A stretch of 64,000 nt of DNA from Maea johnstoni (Eukaryota; Annelida; Polychaeta; Spionida; Magelonidae), in NCBI GenBank assembly GCA_963942565.1, contig OZ012693.1, forward strand, positions 5,529,216-5,593,215. The letters are read 5' to 3'. Made by a program: the position numbers and the translations under genes. The notes under the pieces are model-generated. The model made no database searches, had not been told where the DNA came from, and was given only the letters and a program-made list of their open reading frames with translations. Of the stretch, positions 54,635 to 64,000 are shown in pieces (position 1 is the stretch's first letter; each line of letters starts with the position of its first letter).

Positions 54635-56170
54635 GCTTTTACACTAATTGTAGTATCACCTTGCCCATAAAGGTATCAGTATATACCACACATGTACTTA
54701 ACTACACATCAAAGTGCAGTAATGATTTATACATGTGTAGTTAAATACCACAGCTGTATCTCTATTTAGTGCTCTATAAAGGCTGATAATAGCTAGTGAC
54801 AGTAATGGTAGTGTCATCCTGCCCATTATCAAATGATATCAATATATACCAAATGTACCTTACAGTCCTACTATGCTACAAGCATGTAGTGACAGTATAT
54901 TACATGTGTAGTTTTATACCACAGCTATGTTATCTTTATTTAGTGTTCTATCTAGGTTAATAGGTACTGACACTTATTTTAGTATCATCCTCCCCATCAA
55001 TAAATGGTATCAGTATACAACACACATGTACTTTACTACATTATGTGTAGTAACAGTATATTACGTTTTTTTTCTACCACAGCTATATATCTTTATTTAG
55101 TGTTCTATCTAGTCTGATAGCTACTGACACTAATGGTGGTATCATCCTGCCAATAATGGTATCAGTATCAGTATATACTTCCCATGTACCTACTTTACTA
55201 CATAACATATGTGTTGTAATAGTATATAAAAAGTGTGTAGTTTTGAACCACAGGCATATCTTTATTTAGTGTCCCATAAAGGCTGATAACTACTGAAACT
55301 AATTGTAGCACCCTGCCCACAACCGTATCAGTATAAAACACATGTACTTTACTACACTACAAACATGTGGTAACAGTATATTACACGTGCAGTTTCATAC
55401 CACTGCTATATATCTTTATTTAGTGTTCTATCTAGGCTAATGGCTACCAACAATAAATGGTAGTATCACCCTGCCCATAATGGTATCAGTATATGCCACA
55501 CATGTACTTCACTACACTACAAACGACTGTAGTAACAGTATATAACATAAGTGCAGTTTCATAACACAGCTATATATCTTTATTTTGTGATCTATCTAGG
55601 CTAATAGCTACTGACAGTAATGGTATAGTATCATCCTGCGCATCATTAAATGGTATCAGTAACACACAATGACATGTACTTTACTGCACTGCAAACATGA
55701 AGTAACAGTATGTTACATGTGCAGTTTCATACCACAGCTATATATCTTTATTTAATGTTCTATCTAGGCTAATAGCTACTGACACTAATTGGTAGTATGA
55801 TAGTTTCACCCTGCCCATAATGGTATCAGTATGTACCACACAATGACATGTACTTTACTACACTACAAACATGTGGTAACAGTGTATTACATGTGCAGTT
55901 TCATACCACAGCTATATATCTTTATTTAGTGTTCTCTCTAGGCTAATAGCTACCGACAATAAATGGTATTATCACTCTGCCCATAATGGTATCAGTATAT
56001 ACCACACAGTCATGTACTTTTCTACACTACAAACGACTGTAGTAACATGTAGTAACAGTACATAACATGTGTAGTTTCATACCACAGCTATTATGTATAT
56101 ATCTTTATTTAGTGTTCTCTCTAGGCTAATAGCTACTGACACTAATGTTATAGCATCATCCTGCTATATA
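54635..56170 (+). repeat. Satellite, unit about 165 bp, nine copies
   Basis: The unit includes ACCACAGCTATATATCTTTA, TTTAGTGTTCTATCTAGGCT, ATAGCTACTGACACTAATGG, CCTGCCCATAATGGTATCAG, ACACATGTACTTTACTACAC and AACAGTATATTACATGTG. The GGTATCAGTAT landmark recurs every 153-173 bp. The first nine bases (GCTTTTACA) are the right target duplication of the transposon. Confidence 0.95.
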
Positions 56171-57944
56171 CTATACCCTGTGGCATATTACAGCAGCAGC
56201 GGCAGTGAACCGGCCGGGCCCAACAGCCAAGACTGTGACTGCCTGCCAAGTGTGTCAGTAGGTCTGTTTATGTTTCCACATCCTGCACAATTCTACTACA
56301 ACACCATACACCTCACCCCAGGCGGAAACAACAGTTATAAAACCCAGCAACAATCTCATGTTTTTTCAGCGAGCATTGTTGGTTATTTGTATAGACTAGC
56401 TCTGACTGCATGACTGAAATTGATACCTTGGATACGATCAATACAGGGAAAAATCAGATCCCTACATTTCTTTGTTAATACAAATGGTTAAACAACAAAC
56501 CACATCTTTTCTAAGTAAAGTCTACATTGTTTTAAATGATCTGCTATACAGAGATAGCAATAACGTAGTAAATATTGATAACTATGATTTATATAATAAC
56601 TAACTTATATGATCATTTTTCCATGCAAATGATTATTTTAGTACATTGTTAAGGGCTACAATTAATACAGACTGAGCAGCAAAAACAATGACTTTAAATC
56701 CAATTTCTTTGAAGTTCTTTTTAAGAATAAATTATCCAAGTTCAAGCAGAAGTTAACATCCGCCTCCTACCTAGGGTTTAACTTTCCCAGGGGCCCATAG
56801 ATTTTGCTGTGGGCCCCTAGACTTTAAAGACCAGGGGCTCAAAATAACCAGAAATCCTATTTTGACCTATAATTTTTGTGTCAGACCCTGCCTACCTACT
56901 GCAATTTCATCCAGCATATATATTATTGATTACCTGTTTGTAGACCAGTCAATAACTGTTACTGAATATTGACACAGACTAAACTCAATCAATTCAAAGC
57001 ATCCATTAGAAAATTGATCCAATTTATTGAGCACTTTTAGAATCAGCTGTTCTAAAAATCCATGTAAAATACAAGAAATTAGTCCCAATCCCATTAATTT
57101 AGATAAAAGAACTTTCCTTTGTCAAAAACCATTCTGATCTCAAATAGAAACTACTGAACAAGCCATCTTGTAGTTTCAACTGACACCTTCCTACAAAGAT
57201 TTCCCCAACCTCAATAATTATATGGAGACACACGGCATTATCCTATTCAGGACCCATCCAGCCTGTCTTTTGGACAGGCAGCTTCCTGAAAACATCCTTT
57301 TTAGATAGGCTAAAATTTCTATGAAGAATTTTCATATTTGGACTAATAACCATATTTTGTCTTATCAAACCTTCTTCCAGGAGATGGATGAGACGTTAAT
57401 TGCCCTATCTGGCAGACTGGCACGATAGGCAATTAAATGCAGTTAAAGGATTTGAAATAAATTAGTAGCTAAATCTAGATGGGCAAAATTTTTGAGATCG
57501 CTATTTTGGACTGGTAGTTTTGACATCCTGTCTAAGACCCTGAATTTCTTACTCATCCAAAGGGAACTGATATAACCTCACACCTCACACCATTTGACCT
57601 CAGTCAAGGTCATCATCCCCCACTGGATTATCCCTGCATCACAATCCTGTCTGAATCACTGAGGTCTGGGTAACATGGCATTACAGGCAGTCACCCTGAA
57701 ATGTCCTGGCATCACTCTTCTATCAGATTCACAAACACACTAAGGTCTTTGTCTATCTCTTACACATACATTTGGAATTTCATTTTTCATCACTTTTTCT
57801 GTAACGCTAAGGCCTAGTCGTTAATGGCCAATACATTTTACTCAGGTGCTGGTATAACTTAATTAGCTTTCACCATGAAATGTTGCAGAATCAATATCTT
57901 CTCTAATTCACAGATGTACAAAGATATAGGAATAATGCATATGA
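56171..57944. other. No gene seen; complex DNA 56171-56420
   Basis: 56171-56420 is unique and GC-richer, with a 106-codon frame that begins inside the satellite and has no family features. The rest is AT-rich. 57235-57300 holds a small inverted repeat (GCCTGTC/GGACAGGC). Confidence 0.45.
56772..56890. mobile_element. Short inverted-repeat element (CAGGGTCTGACA termini)
   Basis: TAGGGTTTAACTTTCCCAGG at the left and, reverse-complemented, CAGGGTCTGACACAAAAATT at the right. The inner GGGGCCCATAG and GTGGGCCCCTAG are inverted. Same family as 32839-32933. Confidence 0.55.
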
Positions 57945-58125
57945 TAATGATAATAATAGTTAATAATAATAATACAATTATCATTATTACTCTCATTATT
58001 ATCATTTGTTATTATCACTATTATCATTAATATCATTATTAGTATTATTACAATCATAAATATTATTATTATTACTATTATTATCATCATTATTATTATC
58101 ATTATTATTATCATTATTATTATTA

Positions 58126-58192
<67 letters not shown>

Positions 58193-58207
58193 CATTATCA
58201 TTATACC

Positions 58208-58252
<45 letters not shown>

Positions 58253-58290
58253 CATTATTATTATCATTATTATTATTATCATTATTATCG
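57945..58290. repeat. ATT/ATC microsatellite, about 345 bp
   Basis: Irregular trinucleotides ATT, ATC and CTA with pure ATT runs. It explains the Ile-, Asn- and Leu-rich frames. Confidence 0.95.
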
Positions 58291-58892
58291 AAGTCGTGCA
58301 AAGCTTAACAAACATTGTGAAATATACAGTAAACTTTCATCTGCATTCAGTCTCTACTACATTGCAGTTATTTCTTGAGGTGTCATGCTAAGATTCTATT
58401 TATAATATGGCACTGCTATGGTGGTTATGGTTATCCGACTGCAAACTGCCACTTGAGTAAATGAGCCAATCAGCCTGGAGCCTAATGCAATCTCCTTTCT
58501 TGACCTGAAACGCAGGTCAGCCTCTTCCCGCCGCGGAAACAAAGAAAGTCCATCATCGCTTCTGACACTTGCAGTGTCTTCATTTCTCGTTGTTCTTCAG
58601 TCGACCAATCAATTCACCTGTCATACAACGCCAAATCACAGGCTCTCCGAGAGCGGGCTTCACACGCACAGGCTTGCTCAAGTTACCACACCCAGGGGCA
58701 CGAACAGATTTGAGAGGGGAGAGTTCAGTTACAATGAAGGGAGATAGCTTTCAGTCAATATCAAAGAAAAGTGACACTTTTAATAAATTAACTTCTAGGG
58801 CTAACTGCCCACCTGGCAAGAAACTGAAAATAGCCCATATTTTTACCTCCCGCAAATTATTTCTTTACCTGTTTCAACAAAAATAACTTAGG
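58291..58892. promoter_or_regulatory. CpG-containing block, possible regulatory DNA
   Basis: Unique sequence with a GC-richer, CpG-containing part at 58490-58720. TGACCT-GAAACGC-AGGTCA at 58501-58519 is an everted pair of nuclear-receptor half-sites seven bases apart. CCCGCCGCGGAAAC follows. A 105-codon frame (58569-58886) has no family features. Confidence 0.25.
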
Positions 58893-59098
58893 AATACAAA
58901 ATAAAACATATTATGTTGTTTAATTTTTTTATTAATTGTTGTCTGAATGACTGGTTGACTGCAAAATACATAACACATGTAGGAAATTTGATTTGACAAA
59001 ATAATACGTAATATGTTGTTCATTTTTGTTATTAATTGTTGTCTGAATGACTGATTGACTCCAAAATATGTAAGACATGAAGGAAATTTGATATTTGG
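58893..59098. repeat. Tandem duplication, period about 112 bp
   Basis: Two copies share TATTATGTTGTT or AATATGTTGTT, ATTAATTGTTGTCTGAATGA and AGGAAATTTGAT. Confidence 0.9.
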
Positions 59099-59222
59099 TA
59101 AACAGGTAGGAAATATTTTACCTGCCAGATCAAGCTGGTTATTTATAGATTAACTGTCAGGTAAGCTCATCTTAAATGTTTTTACCTGTCTGTGGCAGAG
59201 CAGGTGCTAATGTTGAGTTCTG
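59099..59222. mobile_element. Fragment of the GCTCAACATTAA element family
   Basis: AGGTAGGAAATATTTTACCT, TTTTTACCTGTCTG and CAGGTGCTAATGTTGAGTTC resemble the right-hand part and terminus of 60521-61101, here in reverse orientation at its end. Only a fragment. Confidence 0.45.
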
Positions 59223-59576
59223 CAAAATGATATCTCCTAATTTGAAGATTCCTGTTTGTGCACATTTTCCTAGTCACATTTGCTTTGTCAAGAATTACAG
59301 AGTATTTTTATGACCATAATTTTATATTTCTAGAGTTAAGGTGTTAGGGATGACAATGCCATTATCGCACAAATTCATAATTATTATTATATAATGTATA
59401 ACTAGATAATAAAACTAATAATTGTATAAATTTGCCGCATCTCCTTGATTTGTAGTATCTTGTTTTGGCATCTCTTTTTGCCTTATAAACAATTTATGCC
59501 CTAAGGTCTTAGTCAGCGGAGCCCTGATATATTACTTGAGGTCAATCAGAACATTTTCAGTGGACCAGAAATAAAT
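59223..59576. other. No gene seen
   Basis: AT-rich spacer. Confidence 0.55.
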
Positions 59577-59793
59577 TTAACCATTCCAATGCTGAGGCTA
59601 TTTTCATCCAAAGAACAAGGACGCAAAGATTTTTGAAAACCATCTAAACCCTGTCATGTTGGCATTCATTGGATATCTCACTGACGTTGAATACTCTTAG
59701 ATGAATACCCACATGCCAGGGTTTCAGTCATTTTTTAGTTTTTTTGTATCATTTTTTATTGGCCAAATTAGCCACCAGCAGCATAAGGGTTAA
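59577..59793 (+). mobile_element. piggyBac-like MITE
   Basis: TTAACCATTCCAATGCTGAG to AGCCACCAGCAGCATAAGGG then TTAA. Confidence 0.85.
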
Positions 59794-60071
59794 GCCTTGA
59801 GCCAATGTTTTTAATTCCTCGGCCCCACTCTCTCTCTCTCTCTCTCTCTCTGAGCAGAGATAGGAGGATTGGCTTGTGGCCTATTTCTAACAGCTGCTTC
59901 AGTAAACATGCTTGTCACTAACTTATTGATAAATAACACCAATGATCAGGCTACTAACGGAGAAAATACTGGCAAAAGGCCAACACATTCATGAATGCTT
60001 TAAAGGGCCCAGCTTGTACGGGGGAACATGCAGGATTTCAGTCTATGCTGAATTCTAACCATAACTAGCCT
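59794..60071. other. Short CT run and spacer, no gene
   Basis: CT run at 59829-59851. The rest is unique. Confidence 0.6.
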
Positions 60072-60284
60072 TTAACTCTTCTAATGCTGAGGCTGATTTC
60101 ATCCAGAGCACAAAGACGCAAATATTTTTGAAAACCATCTAAACCCTGTCATGTTGGTATTCATTAGAAAGCTCTCACTGAGTACTCTCAAATGAGTACC
60201 CATTTGCCAGGGTTTTGGTCATATTTCAGTTATTTTGTATCATTTTGTAATGGCCAAATTAGCCACCACCAGCATAAGGGTTAA
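60072..60284 (+). mobile_element. piggyBac-like MITE
   Basis: TTAACTCTTCTAATGCTGAG to AGCCACCACCAGCATAAGGG then TTAA at 60281-60284, which is also the left border of the next element. Confidence 0.85.
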
Positions 60285-60502
60285 GCCGCTAATGCTCACA
60301 GTAGCACAAAAGGAGCCAGACGGTTTTGATGAAATCTTGCAGGCAAATGCACACAGTTGGGAAAAAATTGGAGAAATTTCAACCAAGACATTTATGATTA
60401 CCAACATCTCATCTTCAAATATTGTGTAAAATCATTGTAGTCAAAGGTATCATGGATCCAGACGACTATTGCTAAAAGAACTCTAGACCATTAATGGGTT
60501 TG
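60281..60502. mobile_element. TTAA-flanked MITE, second family, sharing a TTAA
   Basis: TTAAGCCGCTAATGCTCACA at the left. TCTAGACCATTAATGGGTTT then GA (decayed TTAA) at the right. It abuts the preceding piggyBac-like MITE with a single shared TTAA. Confidence 0.6.
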
Positions 60503-60520
60503 ATATGAAAAGGGGATAAG

Positions 60521-61101
60521 CAGAGCTCAACATTAACTTTTGAAGGCACTTGCCAACTAATGCCAAGTAGGGCAGGTAGACTTTAATTTCTACCTGCTTG
60601 ACACAATGTTGACCCGCCCTTGCAAAAGGTTTGAAAGTAACTTTTCTAAATGTACTATACTTGTACCAATTAACTGCTTTCCTGCTATAGCTTTATCCGT
60701 ACTGTTGAAAAATATTGGATTTCCCTTGTGTTGTAGTATCTCAAAAGTAACGGTGAGGTTACATGATGAAATCTTACCTGCCATCAGAGAAATACATCCC
60801 CTTGAACCGCAACGCCATAGGCACAGCATGCTAGCACCTAGGGTATGTGCGCCTCGGGTTACGCGGTGTAGCCTTGGTCACGTGATCTGATCTGTGCAAT
60901 TAGCATGCAGCATCCTTTCTAGGTCAGATAGTTGCCAAGGAGATGGGAGGCAGCGACATTTGATGATGCATGGACAGTGCCCGATCCCGGTCTACTCATC
61001 TCAGCTGCCATGTAGGGCAGGCAGACTCTTGATTTTTACCTGCCCTTCAGCCATTTTGAAATATTTTACCTGCCAGGGGCAGCCCTTAATGTCAAGGCCT
61101 G
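60521..61101. mobile_element. hAT-like non-autonomous element, 581 bp
   Basis: CAGAGCTCAACATTAACTTT at the left and, reverse-complemented, CAGGCCTTGACATTAAGGGC at the right. The subterminal GTAGGGCAGGTAGACTTTAA and GTAGGGCAGGCAGACTCTTG are direct repeats of a TACCTGCC-rich block. Frames of 73-94 codons inside have no family features. No clear 8-bp duplication; AGGGGATAAGCAGA at the left edge has a near copy at 61138. Confidence 0.6.
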
Positions 61102-61422
61102 ATACAGTAAACTGAAATAATCCTTACATTTGTAAAAGGGATAAGGCAGAAGCAAACATGTGCAGTTATGTTATTGTCAAGGCAAACAGGAAGTGTTCCT
61201 GACCACTCAAACGTAAACCTCCCCAGCCAGCCAGTCAGACAGGTTTGTGGTCAGTATGGTCAGTGGTATTTGTACAGCAAGCAATCTGACCTAGTTAGGC
61301 CAGACTGACCACAGGCCAGACAAAACAAGGTCTTACATAATACATTGCTCCATTACACAGACTGACTCTCAATCAGGATGCAGCTTGGCCAACACCAGAG
61401 CTGCAGAAATAAGGGGGAGGGG
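61102..61422. other. No gene seen
   Basis: Unique spacer with several GGTCAG/CTGACC motifs. Confidence 0.5.
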
Positions 61423-61733
61423 CAGATGCTTAGCCAGGATTTAGAAACTGGCAGCCCAAAATTGGCAATTGTAAAATGATTGGAAGTCCTATATTTGAAG
61501 GGGAGACCTCAATATATTCAAATATTGTAACCATAAATATGTATTAATTCTCAAAACAAGGTATAATATCCTTTTACAATGTAATGGGAATTATGTTAGG
61601 GTGAGAAAAGGTCAGTTACGCTTGAAAGTGACATTTCATGAAATTACTCACAAAAACTTTTGGGTGTGCTGAGTGGTGATTTTTGAGGGTCTGTGTGTTC
61701 AAATGACACCCAGACGCCCTGCTGGCTAAGACT
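61423..61733. mobile_element. Inverted-repeat element, GTCTTGGCCA family
   Basis: CAGATGCTTAGCCAGGATTT at the left and GCCCTGCTGGCTAAGACTAT at the right. The interior is like 40296-40593. Confidence 0.65.
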
Positions 61734-62684
61734 ATGGGGAAGGGCATTCAGGGCTTCACCCTTTTGCCATGTCAGGACTTTCATTATGAATATATCAATT
61801 CACTTATTTCGCCAAAAACAACCAAATTTCTAGAAACCCCGAGTTAAAATCCTGTACCCAGCCTTGTACTGATGATTTACTGCCAGCGCCCTTGGGCCTA
61901 AAGCAGTCAAACATTTGTTGCTGATATCTTTCTCACAAAGCATTTATTGGAAAATATTTGAAAAAAAAATATTAATTAAAACTTGACTTATAGATTTTCT
62001 TTCAATGAATTATTTTCATGTCCAGGGCTCAGAATTAGGGTTGTTGTCATTCCACAAATGACTAAATTAGAATACCTTGACCATAATACCTACAAAAGAG
62101 TAACCACCAGGATGTCAAGACTCACCCAATGAATATACCGCATATCAGCAGAATTGAGATACTGTCCACATATTTATCTTGTTCTAAAACTGCTATTTTG
62201 TTGCAAATATTTTCAATCACCTATCAAATGTGATACTAAGTGTCACTCTGTTTTCAGGATAAATGTCTAGAAGCTAAAATATTGTGACATTCCTAAAATA
62301 TGCAATTTTTAGCCTATTAAGAGCTCTTGTTCATGCTAGTGATAGAGTTATCTCAAAATAGCATTTTAGGTTAATAAGAATCATATTGGATAATGGATAG
62401 AGTGTGAGTTACCACTTAAAATATATATGCACTAATACACTGCTTAGATAATGACAAAATCACATCAATGTTCAGAATATTCCCTGTGCATGTTCAATGT
62501 GTATGTCTTTTGTGTTAAAAAAAAAAGATTCAACAACCTCATTGATCAATGTCAGGCGAAAGCTTTTACCCACTTTACAAGTATTAAACACACATTTTCT
62601 AATTTACTCTCAAAGGTATAATATGATCTACAGAAAAAAAGTTCATTGGTTAATGAATTAATGAATAAAACGTTGATGAGTTGG
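61734..62684. other. No gene seen
   Basis: AT-rich spacer with no recognisable feature. Confidence 0.55.
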
Positions 62685-62924
62685 TGAACTCATTCACACT
62701 TTTAATAAGTGTTCATCTACAATGTTTTATCTGCATACTGCAAGGTTACTTTTTGAAGTAACTAATGGATCAAGCATAAAATGGCAAAATATCTGAACAT
62801 GAGTTGTCATTTGAGATCTGCTAAACATTTCACTTCTAAATATTATCCAATAAATGCCCTGATTAAAAAGATATAATATAAAAATAGTCCATATGTTTGG
62901 GAGCCGCCAACATGAATGGGTTAA
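62685..62924. mobile_element. TTAA-flanked MITE, second family (CATGCC), old copy
   Basis: TGAACTCATTCACACTTTTA at the left and GAGCCGCCAACATGAATGGG then TTAA at the right. Strongly diverged. Confidence 0.5.
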
Positions 62925-63531
62925 TGTCACAAAATAAAAATATGGAGGACGCTCAAATGCTAAGTCGGGAGTTAATTATTTTGATTGCAAAGAAATATTC
63001 ATTGTTTAACAGTTTAAGGTATGCACATTTTCAAAGGCGTTGAGATGCAGCCCTTGTATTCTAGAATTAAACCTTAAACATGATTCAATAACTAATGAAT
63101 ATTTAGCAGCAGTGAAGACAAAGCTCTGGGATAAAAACCATCATCTTGGCTCAAGCCTTTATCCCCATCAGGTGAAATCATTTGGTACTACACAATTCAA
63201 TCTTGCAATATGAGGGGGAAAACTACAGAAACATGTACAACTACATCGACAGGAAAAAATGGTATGCTTCCTTAAGGATTGCCACAAAACCACACTTCAT
63301 ACATCAAAAACATCAGTAGTTGTTTATAAGGTCCAGCAAGGCAGCATGATTAAAAATGGTGGTTACAAAAATATTTGCCAAAATTATTTGAACTCCATTG
63401 ACTGATCAAGAATTAACCTATACATTTTGGATTTAAAATTATTTTTGATATTAAATGACACGTGTGTAATGGGGGTCCATACGGAGATTGGACATAATGA
63501 CACAAAAAATATATATTTTTTGAAACCTTAC
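62925..63531 (-). other. Putative start of intron 1 of the gene at 63640
   Basis: AT-rich, no exon. The donor side at 63531-63522 reads GTAAGGTTTC on the minus strand. Confidence 0.45.
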
Positions 63532-63640
63532 CTTTTATAGGAGCCTTGGGAGATTGTGTTATTGTTTCTGGATTAAGCATTGCTTCTGAGGATTGCGAAC
63601 TGGTCGCAGTTGATGCAGCCACGGGATCGGTTTCCTCCAT
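63532..63640 (-). CDS. Putative first coding exon, unrecognised gene
   Basis: On the minus strand GCCATGG (an excellent Kozak context) starts 36 codons plus one base. They read MEETDPVAASTATSSQSSEA and go on with LNPETITQSPKAPIK. The exon closes AAAAG with donor GTAAGGTTTC (phase 1). The peptide is rich in Ser, Thr and Ala with Gln, low in hydrophobics and probably disordered, as at the N-terminus of many nuclear regulators. It has no signal peptide or membrane segment. The exon lies at the edge of CpG-richer DNA. Longer frames read through the donor into AT-rich intron. I cannot name the gene; exon 2 would lie at lower coordinates and was not found. Confidence 0.5.
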
Positions 63641-64000
63641 GGCTAGAAACACATGTGATCTGCGTCTTAATGCAGAATCTTCAACTTTCCCAAAGTGGGA
63701 TGTCCCGGCGCTGAACTTATCTGGCTACTACAGAATGTCAACAAACACCGTCGCAACACTCGCAGACACTTCGCCCACGTTGTACTTTGAAACTCGTAAC
63801 AAAACTGCTTACGTTAACTTTTGTCAAGTTCCGACACATGGATCATTTAGTCCGTTATATCGCGAATCCCTGGCTATTGCTGAAGTTGTTTGCCAAGTTC
63901 GCTAGAGTGAGTACTCACTGTTTGCGATAACTTCATCTGGGCTAGGCATGAACGGCTCAGGTCAATATGGCGGCACAGCCCATTTCCCGCAATGGGAATT
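63641..64000 (-). promoter_or_regulatory. Promoter-like CpG-richer region
   Basis: CpG is clearly denser than in the rest of the window. CGCCATATTGACC on the minus strand near 63970 (GTCAATATGGCG on +) is a YY1-like core often placed near animal transcription starts. It is cut by the window end. A 119-codon + strand frame across it has no family features. Confidence 0.4.

Noticed and set aside
57908-58315. 135-codon Ile/Met frame and Asn- and Leu-rich partners
   Set aside because: Translation of the ATT/ATC microsatellite in three frames.
58569-58886. 105-codon + strand frame
   Set aside because: No domain, and the end of the frame is AT-rich spacer. Kept only as a possible regulatory block.
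63546-63905. 119-codon + strand frame at the right edge
   Set aside because: It lies antisense to the exon with the strong Kozak ATG and donor; its own peptide shows no family features.

Overview
This is eukaryotic, AT-rich, intron-sized DNA, most likely from a marine invertebrate animal; the sequence does not let me name the species. The evidence is almost no long conserved reading frame, many microsatellites and minisatellites, many short inverted-repeat DNA transposons, a broken DIRS-type retroelement, a CR1/L2-like LINE tail, and two short ATG-to-splice-donor exons typical of animal genes. There is one 200-base assembly gap.

Host genes. Only two host exons can be argued for, both first coding exons on the minus strand. 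One is at 21081-21135 (MDAEKACRYAQLLSKHVN, then a GTGAGT donor). The other is at 63532-63640 (starts MEETDPVAAS, then a GTAAGG donor). Each lies beside CpG-richer promoter-like DNA. If both are real, most of the window is long introns or intergenic DNA to their left. I recognise neither gene.

Mobile DNA, region by region. About 16 copies of a ~205-bp TTAA-flanked piggyBac-like MITE are scattered across the window. A second TTAA-flanked family (ends like CCCATTCATGCC) has at least six good copies. A third palindromic family (ends TTGTTTGTTTCCTGTAA) has four copies. TA-flanked MITEs lie at 11197, 18803, 27653, 29373, 41067 and 52692. hAT-like non-autonomous elements lie at 3767, 47270 and 60521. 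The DIRS fossil covers about 11.78-15.1 kb. A ~2-kb Kolobok-like transposon at 33178-35212 carries a P2X7-tail-like exon at one end and a THAP half-domain exon at the other, pointing toward each other.

The most unusual structure is a 2633-bp transposon at 52002-54634. It has 25-bp terminal inverted repeats, a perfect 9-bp target duplication, and arrays of a 21-bp palindrome at both ends (4 copies left, 10 right). It encodes a protein I do not recognise. It sits inside a ~165-bp tandem satellite and itself contains a TA-flanked MITE just upstream of its gene.

Simple DNA. Six CT arrays all have their pyrimidines on the + strand. There is also a 210-bp AT array, AAT/ATC arrays, and tandem repeats with units of 31, 36, 61, ~60, ~105, ~110, ~148 and ~165 bp. 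Most open frames of 60-280 codons here are by-products of these simple repeats.
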